From: Eutreptiella sp. 'Long Island Sound 2002'
Lineage: Eukaryota; Euglenozoa; Euglenophyceae; Eutreptiales; Eutreptiaceae
Length of the DNA: 64,000 bases
Assembly (NCBI GenBank): GCA_964036045.1
Contig: OZ038395.1
Coordinates: 6,401,753-6,465,752, forward strand
Direction: 5' to 3'
Of the stretch, positions 37,731 through 47,928 are shown one piece after another. The notes under the pieces are model-generated. The model saw only the letters and a program-made list of their open reading frames with translations, was not told where the DNA came from and did no database searches. Positions within the stretch are counted from its first letter, which is position 1. Every line of letters starts with the position of its first letter. The translations under genes were made by a program, and so were the position numbers.

Positions 37731-40212
37731 AAAAATCACTTATGCTTGGTTTTTGTAAGTGAAATCAGTTTCCGTCTAGAGGTTTGTGTACTAGGGTGCT
37801 CCCCGAAAGGTCAAAAACGCATTGAGAATGGTATGGGTAAATGATTATTGCAATTGTACTTTGTTTCCTTGGTTAGATGTGCTTTGGTGTCGTGCATTCA
37901 ACCAAACTATGTGGATTTTTGCGCAAATATCACTTATGCTTGGTTTTTGCAAGTGAAATCAGCTTCCGTCTAGAGGTTTGGGTACTAGAGTGCTCCCTGA
38001 AAGGTCAAAAATGCATTGAGAATGGTATGGGTAAATAATGATTGCAATTCAACTTTGTTTCCTTACTTAGATGTGCCTTGGTGTTGTGCATTCAACCAAA
38101 CTACGTGATTTTTGCGCAAAAATTGCTTGTGTTTGGTTTTCGTAAGTGAAATCAGCTTCTGTCTAGAGGTTTGGGTACTAGAGTGCTCCCCGAAAGGTTA
38201 AAAACGCATTGAGAATGGTATGGGTAAATACTGATTGCAATTCAACTTCGTTTCCTTGCTTAGATGTGCCTTGGTGTCGTGCATTCAACGAAACTACGTG
38301 GATTTTTGCGCAAAAATCACTTATGCTTGGTTTTTTCTGAGTGAAATCAGCTTCCGTCTAGAGGTTTGGGTACTAGGGTGCTCCCTGAAAGGTTAAAAAC
38401 GCATTGAGAATGGTATGGGTAAATAATGATTGCAATTGAACTTCGTTTCCTTCCTTAGATGTGCCTTGGTGTCGTGCATTCAACCAAACTATGTGGATTT
38501 TTGCGCAAATATCACTTATGCTTGGTTTTTGTAAGTGAAATCAGCTTCCGTCTAGAGGTTTGGGTACTAGGGTGCTCCCCAAAAGGTCAAAAACGCATTG
38601 AAAATGGTATGGGTAAATAATGATTGCAATTCAACTTCGTTTCCTTGCTTAGATGTGCCTTGGTGTCGTGCATTCAACCAAACTACGTGGATTTTTGCGC
38701 AAATATCACTTATGCTTGGTTTTTGTAAGTGAAATCAGCTTCCGTCTAGAGGTTTGGGTACTAGGGTGCTCCCCGAAAGGTCAAAAGCGCATTGAGAATG
38801 GTATGGGTAAATAATGATTGCAATTCAACTTCGTTTCCTTGCTTAGATGTGCCTTGGTGTTGTGCATTCAACCAAACTACGTGATTTTTGCTCAAAAATT
38901 GCTTGTGTTTGGTTTTCGTAAGTGAAATCAGCTTCCGTCTAGAGGTTTGGGTACTAGAGTGCTCCGAGAAAGGTTAGAAACGCATTGAGAATGGTATGGG
39001 TAAATAATGATCGCAATTGAACTTCGTTTCCTTGCTTAGATGTGCTTTGGTGTCGTGCATTCAACCAAACTACGTGATTTTTGTGCAAAAATCACTTATG
39101 CTTGGTTTTTGTAAGTGAAATAAGCTTCCGTCTAGAGGTTTGGGTACTAGGGTGCTCCCTGAAAGGTCAAAAACGCATTGAGAATGGTATGGGTAAACAA
39201 TGATTGCAATTGAACTTCGTTTCCTTGCTTAGATGTGCCTTGGTGTTGTGCATTCAACCAAACTACGTGGAGTTGTGCGCAAAAATCACTTATGCTTGGT
39301 TTTTGTAAGTGAAATCAGTTTCCGTCTAGAGGTTTGTGTACTAGGGTGCTCCCCGAAAGGTCAAAAACGCATTGAGAATGGTATGGGTAAATGATTATTG
39401 CAATTGTACTTTGTTTCCTTGGTTAGATGTGCTTTGGTGTCGTGCATTCAACCAAACTATGTGGATTTTTGCGCAAATATCACTTATGCTTGGTTTTTGC
39501 AAGTGAAATCAGCTTCCGTCTAGAGGTTTGGGTACTAGAGTGCTCCCTGAAAGGTCAAAAATGCATTGAGAATGGTATGGGTAAATAATGATTGCAATTC
39601 AACTTTGTTTCCTTACTTAGATGTGCCTTGGTGTTGTGCATTCAACCAAACTACGTGATTTTTGCGCAAAAATTGCTTGTGTTTGGTTTTCGTAAGTGAA
39701 ATCAGCTTCTGTCTAGAGGTTTGGGTACTAGAGTGCTCCCCGAAAGGTTAAAAACGCATTGAGAATGGTATGGGTAAATACTGATTGCAATTCAACTTCG
39801 TTTCCTTGCTTAGATGTGCCTTGGTGTCGTGCATTCAACGAAACTACGTGGATTTTTGCGCAAAAATCACTTATGCTTGGTTTTTTCTGAGTGAAATCAG
39901 CTTCCGTCTAGAGGTTTGGGTACTAGGGTGCTCCCTGAAAGGTCAGAAACGCATTGAGAATGGTGGGGGTAAATAATGATTGCAATTGAACTTCGTTTCC
40001 TTCCTTAGATGTGCCTTGGTGTCGTGCATTCAACCAAACTACGTGATTTTTGCGCAAAAATCACTTATGCTTGGTTTTTGTAAGTGAAATCAGCTTCCGT
40101 CTAGAGGTTTGGGTACTAGAGTGCTCCCCGAAAGGTAAAAAAAGCATTGAGAATGGTATGGGTAAATAATGATTGCAATTCAACTTCGTTTCCTTGCTTA
40201 GATGTGCCTTGG
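37731..40212 (+). repeat. 194-bp satellite array, block 3, with 1,550-bp higher-order repeat
   Basis: Starts with the right LINE TSD (37731-37747) and holds about 13 monomers. A variant monomer (GTTTCCGTCTAGAGGTTTGTG) recurs at 37768 and 39318, exactly 1,550 bp apart, and the intervening variants repeat in order; this is a higher-order unit of eight monomers. The two copies look almost identical until about 39940. The block ends inside a monomer at the start of element D. Confidence 0.95.
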
Positions 40213-40331
40213 TGTAGCGGTACCCAGAACCCCATGGCTAGGTTACGGCATACAACCGGTCTCCGGTCCACTAACCCCATGTACGGAAGGGAAGACGCCC
40301 GTTGACGCTCCGTTCCGTGCCGTAAAGCCCC

Positions 40332-41705
40332 GCATCGGCAACCGATGCACCGCCAGCGGAGATTTGTATATCAGAACATCAGGAATCAACAGGGTTTTAT
40401 TTTCATATTGTTTCCGTCAATTTTTATGCTTCCGTTCTGATATTCACTGTTTTGACTGCTGGCGGTTGGATCGCGACTTTACCGTAACCGCCAGTTTAAC
40501 TGTTTATAATGGAAATTTTAACGCAATCCGTCACGAAGGCTCCAAAGCCTTCAGGAACTGCTTGGATGCTTCCGCAATTTTCACATCTTACACTCGCAAC
40601 CTTAATCCGAATTTTTCAGGATGTCGAAATCAGATTTTCGACTTCGACATCCCCGCACTTGATTTGACCTCTTTCGAGTGGACCTACGTGCTTCCCTATG
40701 CACGAATCAACTTCCCTTTTATCCTGCCCTCCATTTGTCTTAAAGATATGGGCAAAACAAAGTTGATTCGTGAGGCCACTTGTGAAGGTCATATCTCGTG
40801 TTGCTTGCGAGGAACTACGATAAGGAAACGTGGGATGTATTCACAATACTCCCGACGTAATTTAGGAAGCATTATATGCCTTGCGTCTCCACACGTGCGC
40901 GCTAGTGTAATGGATCATGGTCAAGAGGGTAGAGTTTGCGTTGTAACTCTATGGCCATGATATTGCGTGCGTTAAGATAACTTTCGAGTGTAGCGCGCAA
41001 GTGTTGGTGTTGCATAGGAACTCTCCTTGAGTTCCTATGAGCGATTGACACAAAGTTATGCCCTTGGAGGGGCATGACATATCGTGGTGGGAGCTACCTT
41101 TTGGGCAATATGTGGTATGTGCCATGTGTTGTATTGCGTGCCCATTTGGCGGGTCCATCGTTCCAAGACAAACCCGCCAATGGACCTCATATTGTGCAAG
41201 CCCTTTCTCCATACTCCCTACGATCAATAGCAAGCCTAACCTTCGCGAAGGGAAGCTTGTGTGGTGATCCCGAAGCGATGCGTTGGGAGCAAGGCATGTG
41301 TTTTGCAATTTTCCATAATTGCATGTGCCCACTTGGGAAGTAGCGCTCGTAACCTTTCAAGGCGCCCCAAGTGGAGCACATATGTGGGATCAAAGGTCAT
41401 TGGTGTCAAGTCATTGTGTTTAGAAGGATTAAGTGATTGCACGATCCAAGCCAAAGATATTATAATATAATTGTGCACCTTTCAATGCACTTTTGTGTGT
41501 CTTTGTGCCAATTTTGCCGTTTTTGGCCCGTCATGATGTCAAGTGGCGACCGTGTATCTCAACGTTGCGCTCAATTGACATCATGACCCAAGTATGATAT
41601 GAGGGTACATACTTCGGTGCCCAACATATCTTGGACCCGGCGAATAACTCCTCTTAGGCTTGGCATACCGTGGCCGCCATGTTGGCAATTTGGGACTATC
41701 CCAAA
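40332..41705. repeat. chain of perfect inverted repeats in the element D LTR
   Basis: Arms read directly: GCATCGG 40332/CCGATGC 40342; ATATCAGAAC 40368/GTTCTGATAT 40434; CTGGCGGTT 40459/AACCGCCAG 40486; GAAGGCT 40535/AGCCTTC 40546; GGATGTCGAA 40619/TTCGACATCC 40643; ACGAATCAACTT 40702/AAGTTGATTCGT 40760; ATCATGG 40914/CCATGAT 40955 enclosing TAGAGTT/AACTCTA; CATAGGAACTC 41013/GAGTTCCTATG 41029; TTGGCGGGT 41146/ACCCGCCAA 41172; TGCAATT 41304/AATTGCA 41317; CCACTTGGG 41329/CCCAAGTGG 41366; GTCATGATGTCAA 41530/TTGACATCATGAC 41575; TTTGGGA 41689/TCCCAAA 41699. The 3' LTR keeps nearly all of them. Their role is unknown. Confidence 0.9.
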
Positions 41706-42176
41706 TCATGGGCTCACTTGGCGACCCTGCCATTCCCAATACCGGAGGAGTTGGGCGACGCCCAAAAGATATGTTGGACACATATGACTTGATACGAATC
41801 CTATGGCACACTCCGGTCCGAGTCGGGCATGTGCCTCATTTGCCCCAACCATGAGTGTGCGCATTTTTGGCCGTTTTGAGCAATTTTCCACTTTTGCTGC
41901 CCGCCGTGCACCATGTTCTAACCTTCGTGCACGCCGGACGCTTGGACCAATGGACCATATATGACATGGGTGATATGGGCATTGGTCCCCATGGTCCACA
42001 CACCACGTGGGCGAAGCGGAGCAACCTTCGTTAAGGCGCTAGCCCAAAGTGAGTGTGGGCAATTTTACCATTTTGGCATTTGTGGACCCACTTGGGATCG
42101 TCACCACGCCAGGTGGCAAGGAGATCTTTGAGAGCCAAGGGCATGGGAGTCTTCGTTGGACTCCCGGTGGATCGCG

Positions 42177-42184
42177 TATATAAT
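42177..42184 (+). promoter_or_regulatory. TATA-like box in the element D LTR
   Basis: TATATAAT in GC-mixed surroundings, about 1 kb before the LTR end and repeated at 56447-56454 in the 3' LTR. It would put U3 at roughly 40213-42205; this is inferred. Confidence 0.4.
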
Positions 42185-43179
42185 GGCGAACCCGATCTCC
42201 AAGCCGGCGTGGAGATATTCTATTGGGAGCACCCCAAATTTTGGCTCATTTCAGGCAGCCAAAATGACCCCCTTTTGGGACCCCAATTTCCCCCTTCCGT
42301 GTGGTCAATTGGCGGCCCCATTTCTCTAAGCCCACAGGGAGCCCGGACCTAATTCCAAGTTGTGCACTCAGATATAAGTCCTAGGTCCTGCCTCCAACCC
42401 TGTGAGCCATTGGCCTTACCTTGGCCGGGCGAGCCGCGCGTGGGAAGGACGCCATTTTTGGTGATTTTGGCATCATGACCCCACTTGACTCATCCGTGTT
42501 GCCCTGATGCCGGGATCTCGGAGAGAACCAGGTTGGGTGAGGGCTCCAGGGAGTTCGTACTCGAAGGGCACAGGGTCAGTTGCCTCGTCGCTACCTCTGG
42601 CGGGTCCGGACGAGGGGTCAATTTTGGGGACTTTTGAGTTAATTTCAGTTTGGGCTGAAACAGCCCATTTTCAGCTACCAACTCCTGGGTGATGATGGCG
42701 GGGCCATATCTCTGGCTCAGAGAGGAGTTGGGACCTGCCGTTAAGGGAGCATAGGGAGCCACTGTCGGTCGGCCTTGGAGCCCCTTAGTTCCCAGGAACT
42801 GGCCTGTGGCTGGGCGGGACACCTCCCCCATTGGCAGGGTTTCAGGGTCCGGACTGAGAAGGGCATGGGTCGTGTTTGAGCCCCCGCCCCCACGAGCCAC
42901 TGAGAGGGTCGGACCTGGGATTGGGATACAAGTTAGGATGAAGTGTCTATTGTCCTGTGATGCCCTTACCCCAGTCCAGTATTAACCCCATGTGTACATA
43001 TCCTGATGTGTTGCTGTACATACTTTCGTTCCCTTGTTGCAGAGTGGCAAGGATCCTGAAACGCTTTGTCACATGACACGAGCGTATTGATGCCCTTTTG
43101 AGCGTAGTGCCTTGCCTGCCTGCTCACTTGTGCGTGTCACCGCAGCGTCCCGTGGCTGGCCCCCCACGGGAACGCGTCA

Positions 43180-43575
43180 AAAGCGTTTCACCGCCGCGGG
43201 GTTACCCAACCCTCGCGTGCCACTCGGGGCCACCAACCCCGAGCAGCGCGGCGCAGCTCGCAGCTCGCAGCGCAGCGCAGCGTCTCGCAGCGCAGCGCAG
43301 CGGCTCGCAGCGCCACTCAGCGACAGCGCCGAGTTCGTCACGGAGCCTGCAGCGCCGTCCAGAGCACCGCCCTGACCGCGCAGCAACCGTGAAAGAGGTG
43401 CACAGACCAGGACTCCTGCATCAGCCCCATCGGCCGACCCGGAGTCCCATCGGCCGACCAGCAAGGCCGCGTCAACCACCTCCACAACCACCGGCTGACC
43501 AGCACCAGCCGCACTTCCAATCCAGTGCTGCAGCACCCGCCTCAACAACCACAACCAGTTCGTTGAGTTGAACGA
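43180..43575 (+). other. element D leader
   Basis: GC-rich leader with short tandem CGCAG-type repeats (43250-43330). No canonical PBS starting TGG is seen after the LTR (the sequence begins AAAGCGTTTCACC), so the primer is unclear. Confidence 0.5.
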
Positions 43576-46500
43576 GTGCACATCAAGGACCTCACGACCA
43601 ACTACGCCCCCGCTGCCATGGTGAATTGGCAAGAAGCGGGCAGCACGTGGCCGCGGCCCGACCCCCATGCAGCGCAACTACTGCGTGGGTTGGTCTGGGA
43701 CCAGCACTACCGCCACAGCCACCCCCAGTGCGAAGGCGGCATGCCCAGGAGCTTCGAGCTCCGCACGGACATCGCCCCAGACGGCCTGCAGGCCGTGGAG
43801 GACTGGCTGCGGGCGGAAGGGTACGAGTACCGCCACCAGCAGAGGCGCTGGAGGACCTGGACCCGGCCGGACAGGCCCGGCGAAGGGCTGCGCCCCGACG
43901 GGATTGAGGAGGACGAGGACCCCAACGCCTACCCGTCGGGCGCCTCGATCAACGTCTCCATGTGGGACTTGATCGAGAGGAAGTTCCCGGAGCCGGGGAG
44001 CGAGCGCAGGCTGCAGGGCAGCAGCAGCGCGTCTCCGGCGAAGGAGAAGCGGTCCGCCGGGGACAAGAAGCGGGACTGGAAGTGGCGGGAGTACCAGGAG
44101 TCCCTGGCCGCCGAAGCCGCCCAAGGCGCCAAGGGCGGAACCCCAGCCCCCAGTCCCCAACGGGCCAATGGTGGTCACCACCCCGGCCACGCCACCCTTG
44201 GTGACTTCATGGCAGTCGCCACGCAGACCAGGGCCAAGCCCCGTCCGCTGCTCCTGAGGCCCCAGCAGGCCCGAGCAGGTCCCAGCAGCGACGTGGAGTC
44301 AGCCCACCGCGGGAGGATGCCGGCCGACCAGGCCAGCTCCAGCAGCAGCGCCGCTCCCGCCCAAAGGGACGTGGCGCGCGCCTGTGAGCGCGTCTGTGGG
44401 GCGCCCTGCAACCTTCGGGTTGCCCGGCAACGGGCCACGCAGCAGAACGCTGCCGTGGAGAACGCCGTCGGCATCGCCCATGAGGAGGCCACCGAGTGGG
44501 GCAGAGGCATGGACTACCACGCCTCGAAAGTGGCAGCCATCGCGGCCGGTCTCACGGCTGCGGCCGCCCATGAGGCAGTGGCTGCCCGGATCAGGGCAAC
44601 CGATGAGGAAGCCCGCCGGACGCAGGAGGCCATTGCCTGCAAGGAGGCCGAGGTGAAGGCGCTGGAAGAGGCGCTTGCCCAAGAGAGGGCAAAGAAGGAG
44701 GCGGAGGAAAGGGCCCACGCCGAAGCAACGCCTAAGGCCCAGGAGGACGCCGCCAAGAAGGAAGCCATCGAGGCCGCGCGACGGAAGGTCGCTGAGGAGA
44801 AGGCCAAGACGGAGGCGGAGCTGGCAGCGTTGGAAGCGCAGAAGGCGCGGCTGCAGCAGGCCCGGGAAGCCGAGGCGGCTCGTGCTCGGGAGGAAGCCGA
44901 AGCGCGAGCTGCCGCAACCACCGCCGCCGCAATGGAGGAGGCAGAGGCCAAACTCCGCCGCGAGACTCCCCCGGGAGGATCACGGGTGGAGACCCTTCGA
45001 AAACTTTTCGAAGGGGACGCCTCCTCCAGGATGGCGCTGGACGAGGCTGACACGGGCAGCAGTGGGAGCAGTGGCCCCACCGTCCGTCGACGGAGGAAGG
45101 GCAAAGGGAAGACCCCCGAGAGGCCGCGGAGGCCAGCGGGTGGACACCCCCACGACAGTGACCCCTTCTTCACCGCCAGTGACGGGGATGAACGAGGCCG
45201 CCGACATCGCCAAGTGGTGGCTTGGACGGGCGGAGGAGGCGGAGACGTCCCCATGGAACCGGAAGGTGAGGATGAGGATCTCCTTCCTCCCTACCGGAGC
45301 TCGGAGCCTTCCGAGACCGAGACGCCCAGGTGGGGCGACATGGGCGAGGATGACGACATGGACTTCGGCATCACGAGGAAGCGCCCATCCTCGGACCCAC
45401 CGAGGCAACCCGGCGGAGACCCACCGGGACCCCCTGGCGGAGGACCATCAGGACCCCCTGGAGGACGCCCACCAAGTGGACCCCCTGAAGGCGGACCACC
45501 GGGCGGGGGAGGACCCCCTGGACCGGGAGGACCCGGCGGAGGCCCTCCTGGAGGACCCCCTGGGGACCCCGACGACCCACCAGGGAACGGCGACCCGGAT
45601 ACCACCTGGCGGTGGATTGTCTACCTCCGCAGGAGAGTCCAGTTGCTCGAGCTGGAGGTAGACACGGGAAAGGGCGAGATGGCTCACATCTCCAGGGTCG
45701 CCGCGCGCGCGCAGAAGGAGCTGGACATCGCCAGGGCCGAGACCAAGTCGCTGACCAACGTCGTCAGCGGCCTGCAGGAGAGGCTGGACGCGCTGGAAGC
45801 CCGTGGGAGCGTCGGCAGCGACCACCCACCCCTGGAGTCTGGCTCGTCGGACGACGGCTGGGGACCCGGACCAGGTCCAGGCAGACCCCACGCCCCCGGC
45901 GGAGCCCCCAGGAGTCGCCCCAGCGCCAGTGCCCCCTCTCTCACCGCCCCCTCTCACCACAGCGCGGGCCGCCGCAACGAGCGCGTGCCGCCCGGCAGTG
46001 GCAGTGAGGAATGGCGTGATGAGTGGCTCAGCGCGGAGTACCGCAACCGCCGTGCTCCACCGCGGACGCCTGTACGCCCCCGACGCCCCGCACCAGCCCC
46101 GGAGCCAATCCCAATGGCTGGTGGACGTTATGGTGGACTCAGGGATGAGGTCCCCAGAGGAGACGTGGAGTGGGATGTCGGTGAAGGTGAGGACCTGGAT
46201 CTGGACCTGGAGGAGTTCGACATCAGCCCGCCGCGTGGTGTACGACGGGAGGCCGCTGAACGCAGCCGCTGGCGCCGTGATGAGGATGCGTACATGGATG
46301 CAGTACGGCGTGAACATTTTGGTTCAGCGTACGTGGAGGAACCGCGGCGTAGCCACAGGGGTTCCATGGAGGAGATGGACGTGGCGGCCGTGGGAGTCCG
46401 TGGGCGAGGCCGATGGGAACCTCGGTCGACCTCGCGGCCGGCGTTCATGGTCTCTAAGGCCGCGGATGCCGCCGTGTGGGAAGACTTGAAGGACATCAAG

Positions 46501-47784
46501 CCCCCCATGTACGACGGCAACCCCCTCAACCTCGACCGTTTCTTGGAGAAGCTGGCCGATTGGGGGCTGACCGTCACTGAAGACCTGCCTCCCGCTGATG
46601 CGGAGAAGTATGTCTTCAAACGGTTCAGGTACCGCCTGCCGGAAGTGCTCGGAGAGCTATACTTCATGGCGACCAAGGAGGGGAAAATCAAGACCCTCAA
46701 GGAAGCCAAGAAGTGGCTCAACGAGCAGGAGCGGGTGGACGCTCCGCAGGTGGCGGCCAAGCGCTGGAAGTCCATCAAGCTTGAGCATGATGGACGGGAG
46801 ATCCGCCTACGAGAGGGGCGAGACTTCCGAGGGAAATACACCCTCTTCCGCCGCAACGTGGAGGATTGGAACGAGGGTGACGAGCAGGCTCGCCTGCTCT
46901 CCATGCTGCCGGAAGCATGGATCAAGAGGGTCACCAAGGAGGAATCCAAGAGGGCCAAGTCCAACCACACGGTCAAGATGATGCTTCCCAAGGAGTATCA
47001 TACGAACGTGGTGGCTTGGGCGAAGAAGAACGTGGCCCGGGATGTCAAACGGCACTCCCTGCGGAACGCTCTTCTCATCACCGTCTCGGGCGATCGCGAG
47101 AAGACCGCGATGTGGCGCCTTGACGATTGTGAGTTGAGCGGCCAGACCATCCGTCTGCAGCCCATCCCGGCGCGGATGAGCTGCGACGAGATCCTGGAGT
47201 GGGTTGGCGAGGAAGTACTCAAGGAGTACCGAAACCTCCACCACACCCGCGGGTTGAGGCCCGGCGACCGCGACGTCAACTACGTTGGCGAGGGACCTGG
47301 CGGGGAAGATGCCATGGACCCAGCGGGAGCCGGCGGCGATGAGACTCTCGTCGACGATGACGACGACGATGAGCCCGCCGAAGTGGCCGTTTGTGCCTTC
47401 GTGGCCAGGAACCTGAGCGCGGGGAGCAAACCGGGAAACTGGAAGCCCCTGCAGCAGGGTTGGAGGAAGCAGGAGAAGAGGGACCCTCGCCGCATTGGCA
47501 ACCCTCCGCTGTCCTTTGGGGAGTTCATACGAGCTCACCCTCAGGGCTGTTTCGTGTGTTATGGGAGGAAGAAAGGCTCCAACCATGACCACCGAACATG
47601 CCCCATCCACAAGGCCGACACGGACGCTTACAAGAAGGCGCACGGGTCGAAGAAGCGTGCGCTCGCGGGTATCCGGGAAGCCAAGGTGGAGGTGGACAAG
47701 GACGAGCTGGCCACGCTGGTGTCGCAGGGGACCGAGTTGGCCAAGGAGATCCAGGAGATCAAGAGGAACTGGGTCCCCAGGTAG
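43576..47784 (+). CDS. element D Gag (giant)
   Basis: A frame of about 1,400 codons. The first ATG giving a plausible protein is at 43618 (MVNWQEAGSTWPRP); 43576 is a non-ATG upstream codon. Residues 300-460 are an Ala/Glu/Lys-rich coiled coil. Residues 600-675 are a collagen-like Pro-Gly-Gly tract, followed by a second coiled coil (680-750). A basic/Pro-rich region precedes the capsid-like core at about 965-1145 (IKPPMYDGNPLNLDRFLEKL, then a helical part ending in ESKRAK). A Cys/His cluster CFVCYGRKKGSNHDHRTC near 1325-1345 replaces the usual zinc knuckle. It ends UAG GAC; the frame stays open 47 more codons to a second UAG CGG. It is far longer than typical Ty3 Gag (300-500 residues). Confidence 0.88.
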   Translation: MHIKDLTTNYAPAAMVNWQEAGSTWPRPDPHAAQLLRGLVWDQHYRHSHPQCEGGMPRSFELRTDIAPDGLQAVEDWLRAEGYEYRHQQRRWRTWTRPDRPGEGLRPDGIEEDEDPNAYPSGASINVSMWDLIERKFPEPGSERRLQGSSSASPAKEKRSAGDKKRDWKWREYQESLAAEAAQGAKGGTPAPSPQRANGGHHPGHATLGDFMAVATQTRAKPRPLLLRPQQARAGPSSDVESAHRGRMPADQASSSSSAAPAQRDVARACERVCGAPCNLRVARQRATQQNAAVENAVGIAHEEATEWGRGMDYHASKVAAIAAGLTAAAAHEAVAARIRATDEEARRTQEAIACKEAEVKALEEALAQERAKKEAEERAHAEATPKAQEDAAKKEAIEAARRKVAEEKAKTEAELAALEAQKARLQQAREAEAARAREEAEARAAATTAAAMEEAEAKLRRETPPGGSRVETLRKLFEGDASSRMALDEADTGSSGSSGPTVRRRRKGKGKTPERPRRPAGGHPHDSDPFFTASDGDERGRRHRQVVAWTGGGGGDVPMEPEGEDEDLLPPYRSSEPSETETPRWGDMGEDDDMDFGITRKRPSSDPPRQPGGDPPGPPGGGPSGPPGGRPPSGPPEGGPPGGGGPPGPGGPGGGPPGGPPGDPDDPPGNGDPDTTWRWIVYLRRRVQLLELEVDTGKGEMAHISRVAARAQKELDIARAETKSLTNVVSGLQERLDALEARGSVGSDHPPLESGSSDDGWGPGPGPGRPHAPGGAPRSRPSASAPSLTAPSHHSAGRRNERVPPGSGSEEWRDEWLSAEYRNRRAPPRTPVRPRRPAPAPEPIPMAGGRYGGLRDEVPRGDVEWDVGEGEDLDLDLEEFDISPPRGVRREAAERSRWRRDEDAYMDAVRREHFGSAYVEEPRRSHRGSMEEMDVAAVGVRGRGRWEPRSTSRPAFMVSKAADAAVWEDLKDIKPPMYDGNPLNLDRFLEKLADWGLTVTEDLPPADAEKYVFKRFRYRLPEVLGELYFMATKEGKIKTLKEAKKWLNEQERVDAPQVAAKRWKSIKLEHDGREIRLREGRDFRGKYTLFRRNVEDWNEGDEQARLLSMLPEAWIKRVTKEESKRAKSNHTVKMMLPKEYHTNVVAWAKKNVARDVKRHSLRNALLITVSGDREKTAMWRLDDCELSGQTIRLQPIPARMSCDEILEWVGEEVLKEYRNLHHTRGLRPGDRDVNYVGEGPGGEDAMDPAGAGGDETLVDDDDDDEPAEVAVCAFVARNLSAGSKPGNWKPLQQGWRKQEKRDPRRIGNPPLSFGEFIRAHPQGCFVCYGRKKGSNHDHRTCPIHKADTDAYKKAHGSKKRALAGIREAKVEVDKDELATLVSQGTELAKEIQEIKRNWVPR

Positions 47785-47928
47785 GACAACAAGAACAAGG
47801 AGAACAACCAGAACAACCAGAACAAGGACAAGGACAAGAAGCCTACTCGTAGTGAGAGGAGGAAGAAGGGCGTCAACGACGTTGAGGCCGAGGAGAACAC
47901 CCCCTCTTCCACAACCGACGCCCCCTAG
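47785..47928 (+). promoter_or_regulatory. inter-stop segment between gag and pol, both UAG in one frame
   Basis: Gag stop UAG (47782-47784), an in-frame Asn/Lys-rich segment (DNKNKENNQNNQNKDKDKK), and a second UAG (47926-47928) followed by CGG, after which pol is open in the same frame. The second stop has the same +CGG context as the gag stop of element A. I infer that the second is the regulated readthrough site and the first is a CAG-to-TAG change or an extra termination point. Confidence 0.5.

Larger units (their letters stand above)
40213..43179 (+). repeat. element D 5' LTR (2,967 bp)
   Basis: Begins TGTAGCGGTACCC (the 3' copy has TGAAGCGG) and ends AACGCGTCA. The first two bases also fit the satellite, so the left edge is certain only from 40216. 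It holds a long series of perfect inverted repeats (40332-41705 and beyond), a TATA-like box at 42177-42184, and a GC-rich 3' end with a final hairpin (CCCGTGG 43149-43155 / CCACGGG 43164-43170). A frame of about 240 codons crosses its 5' part in both LTRs, but resembles no protein and runs through the hairpins. Confidence 0.92.

Noticed and set aside
40202-40960. 252-codon open frame in the element D 5' LTR (and the 248-codon counterpart at 54433-55179)
   Set aside because: It crosses the chain of inverted repeats, matches no family I recognise, and differs at both ends between the two LTRs because of flanks and a 1-base indel. Probably a chance frame in structured DNA.
44514-45254. Long minus-strand frames opposite element D gag and pol (for example 44514-45254, 46807-47946, 51544-52857)
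   Set aside because: Antisense shadows of GC-rich coding sequence; low-complexity Ala/Ser/Pro/Leu with no domain.
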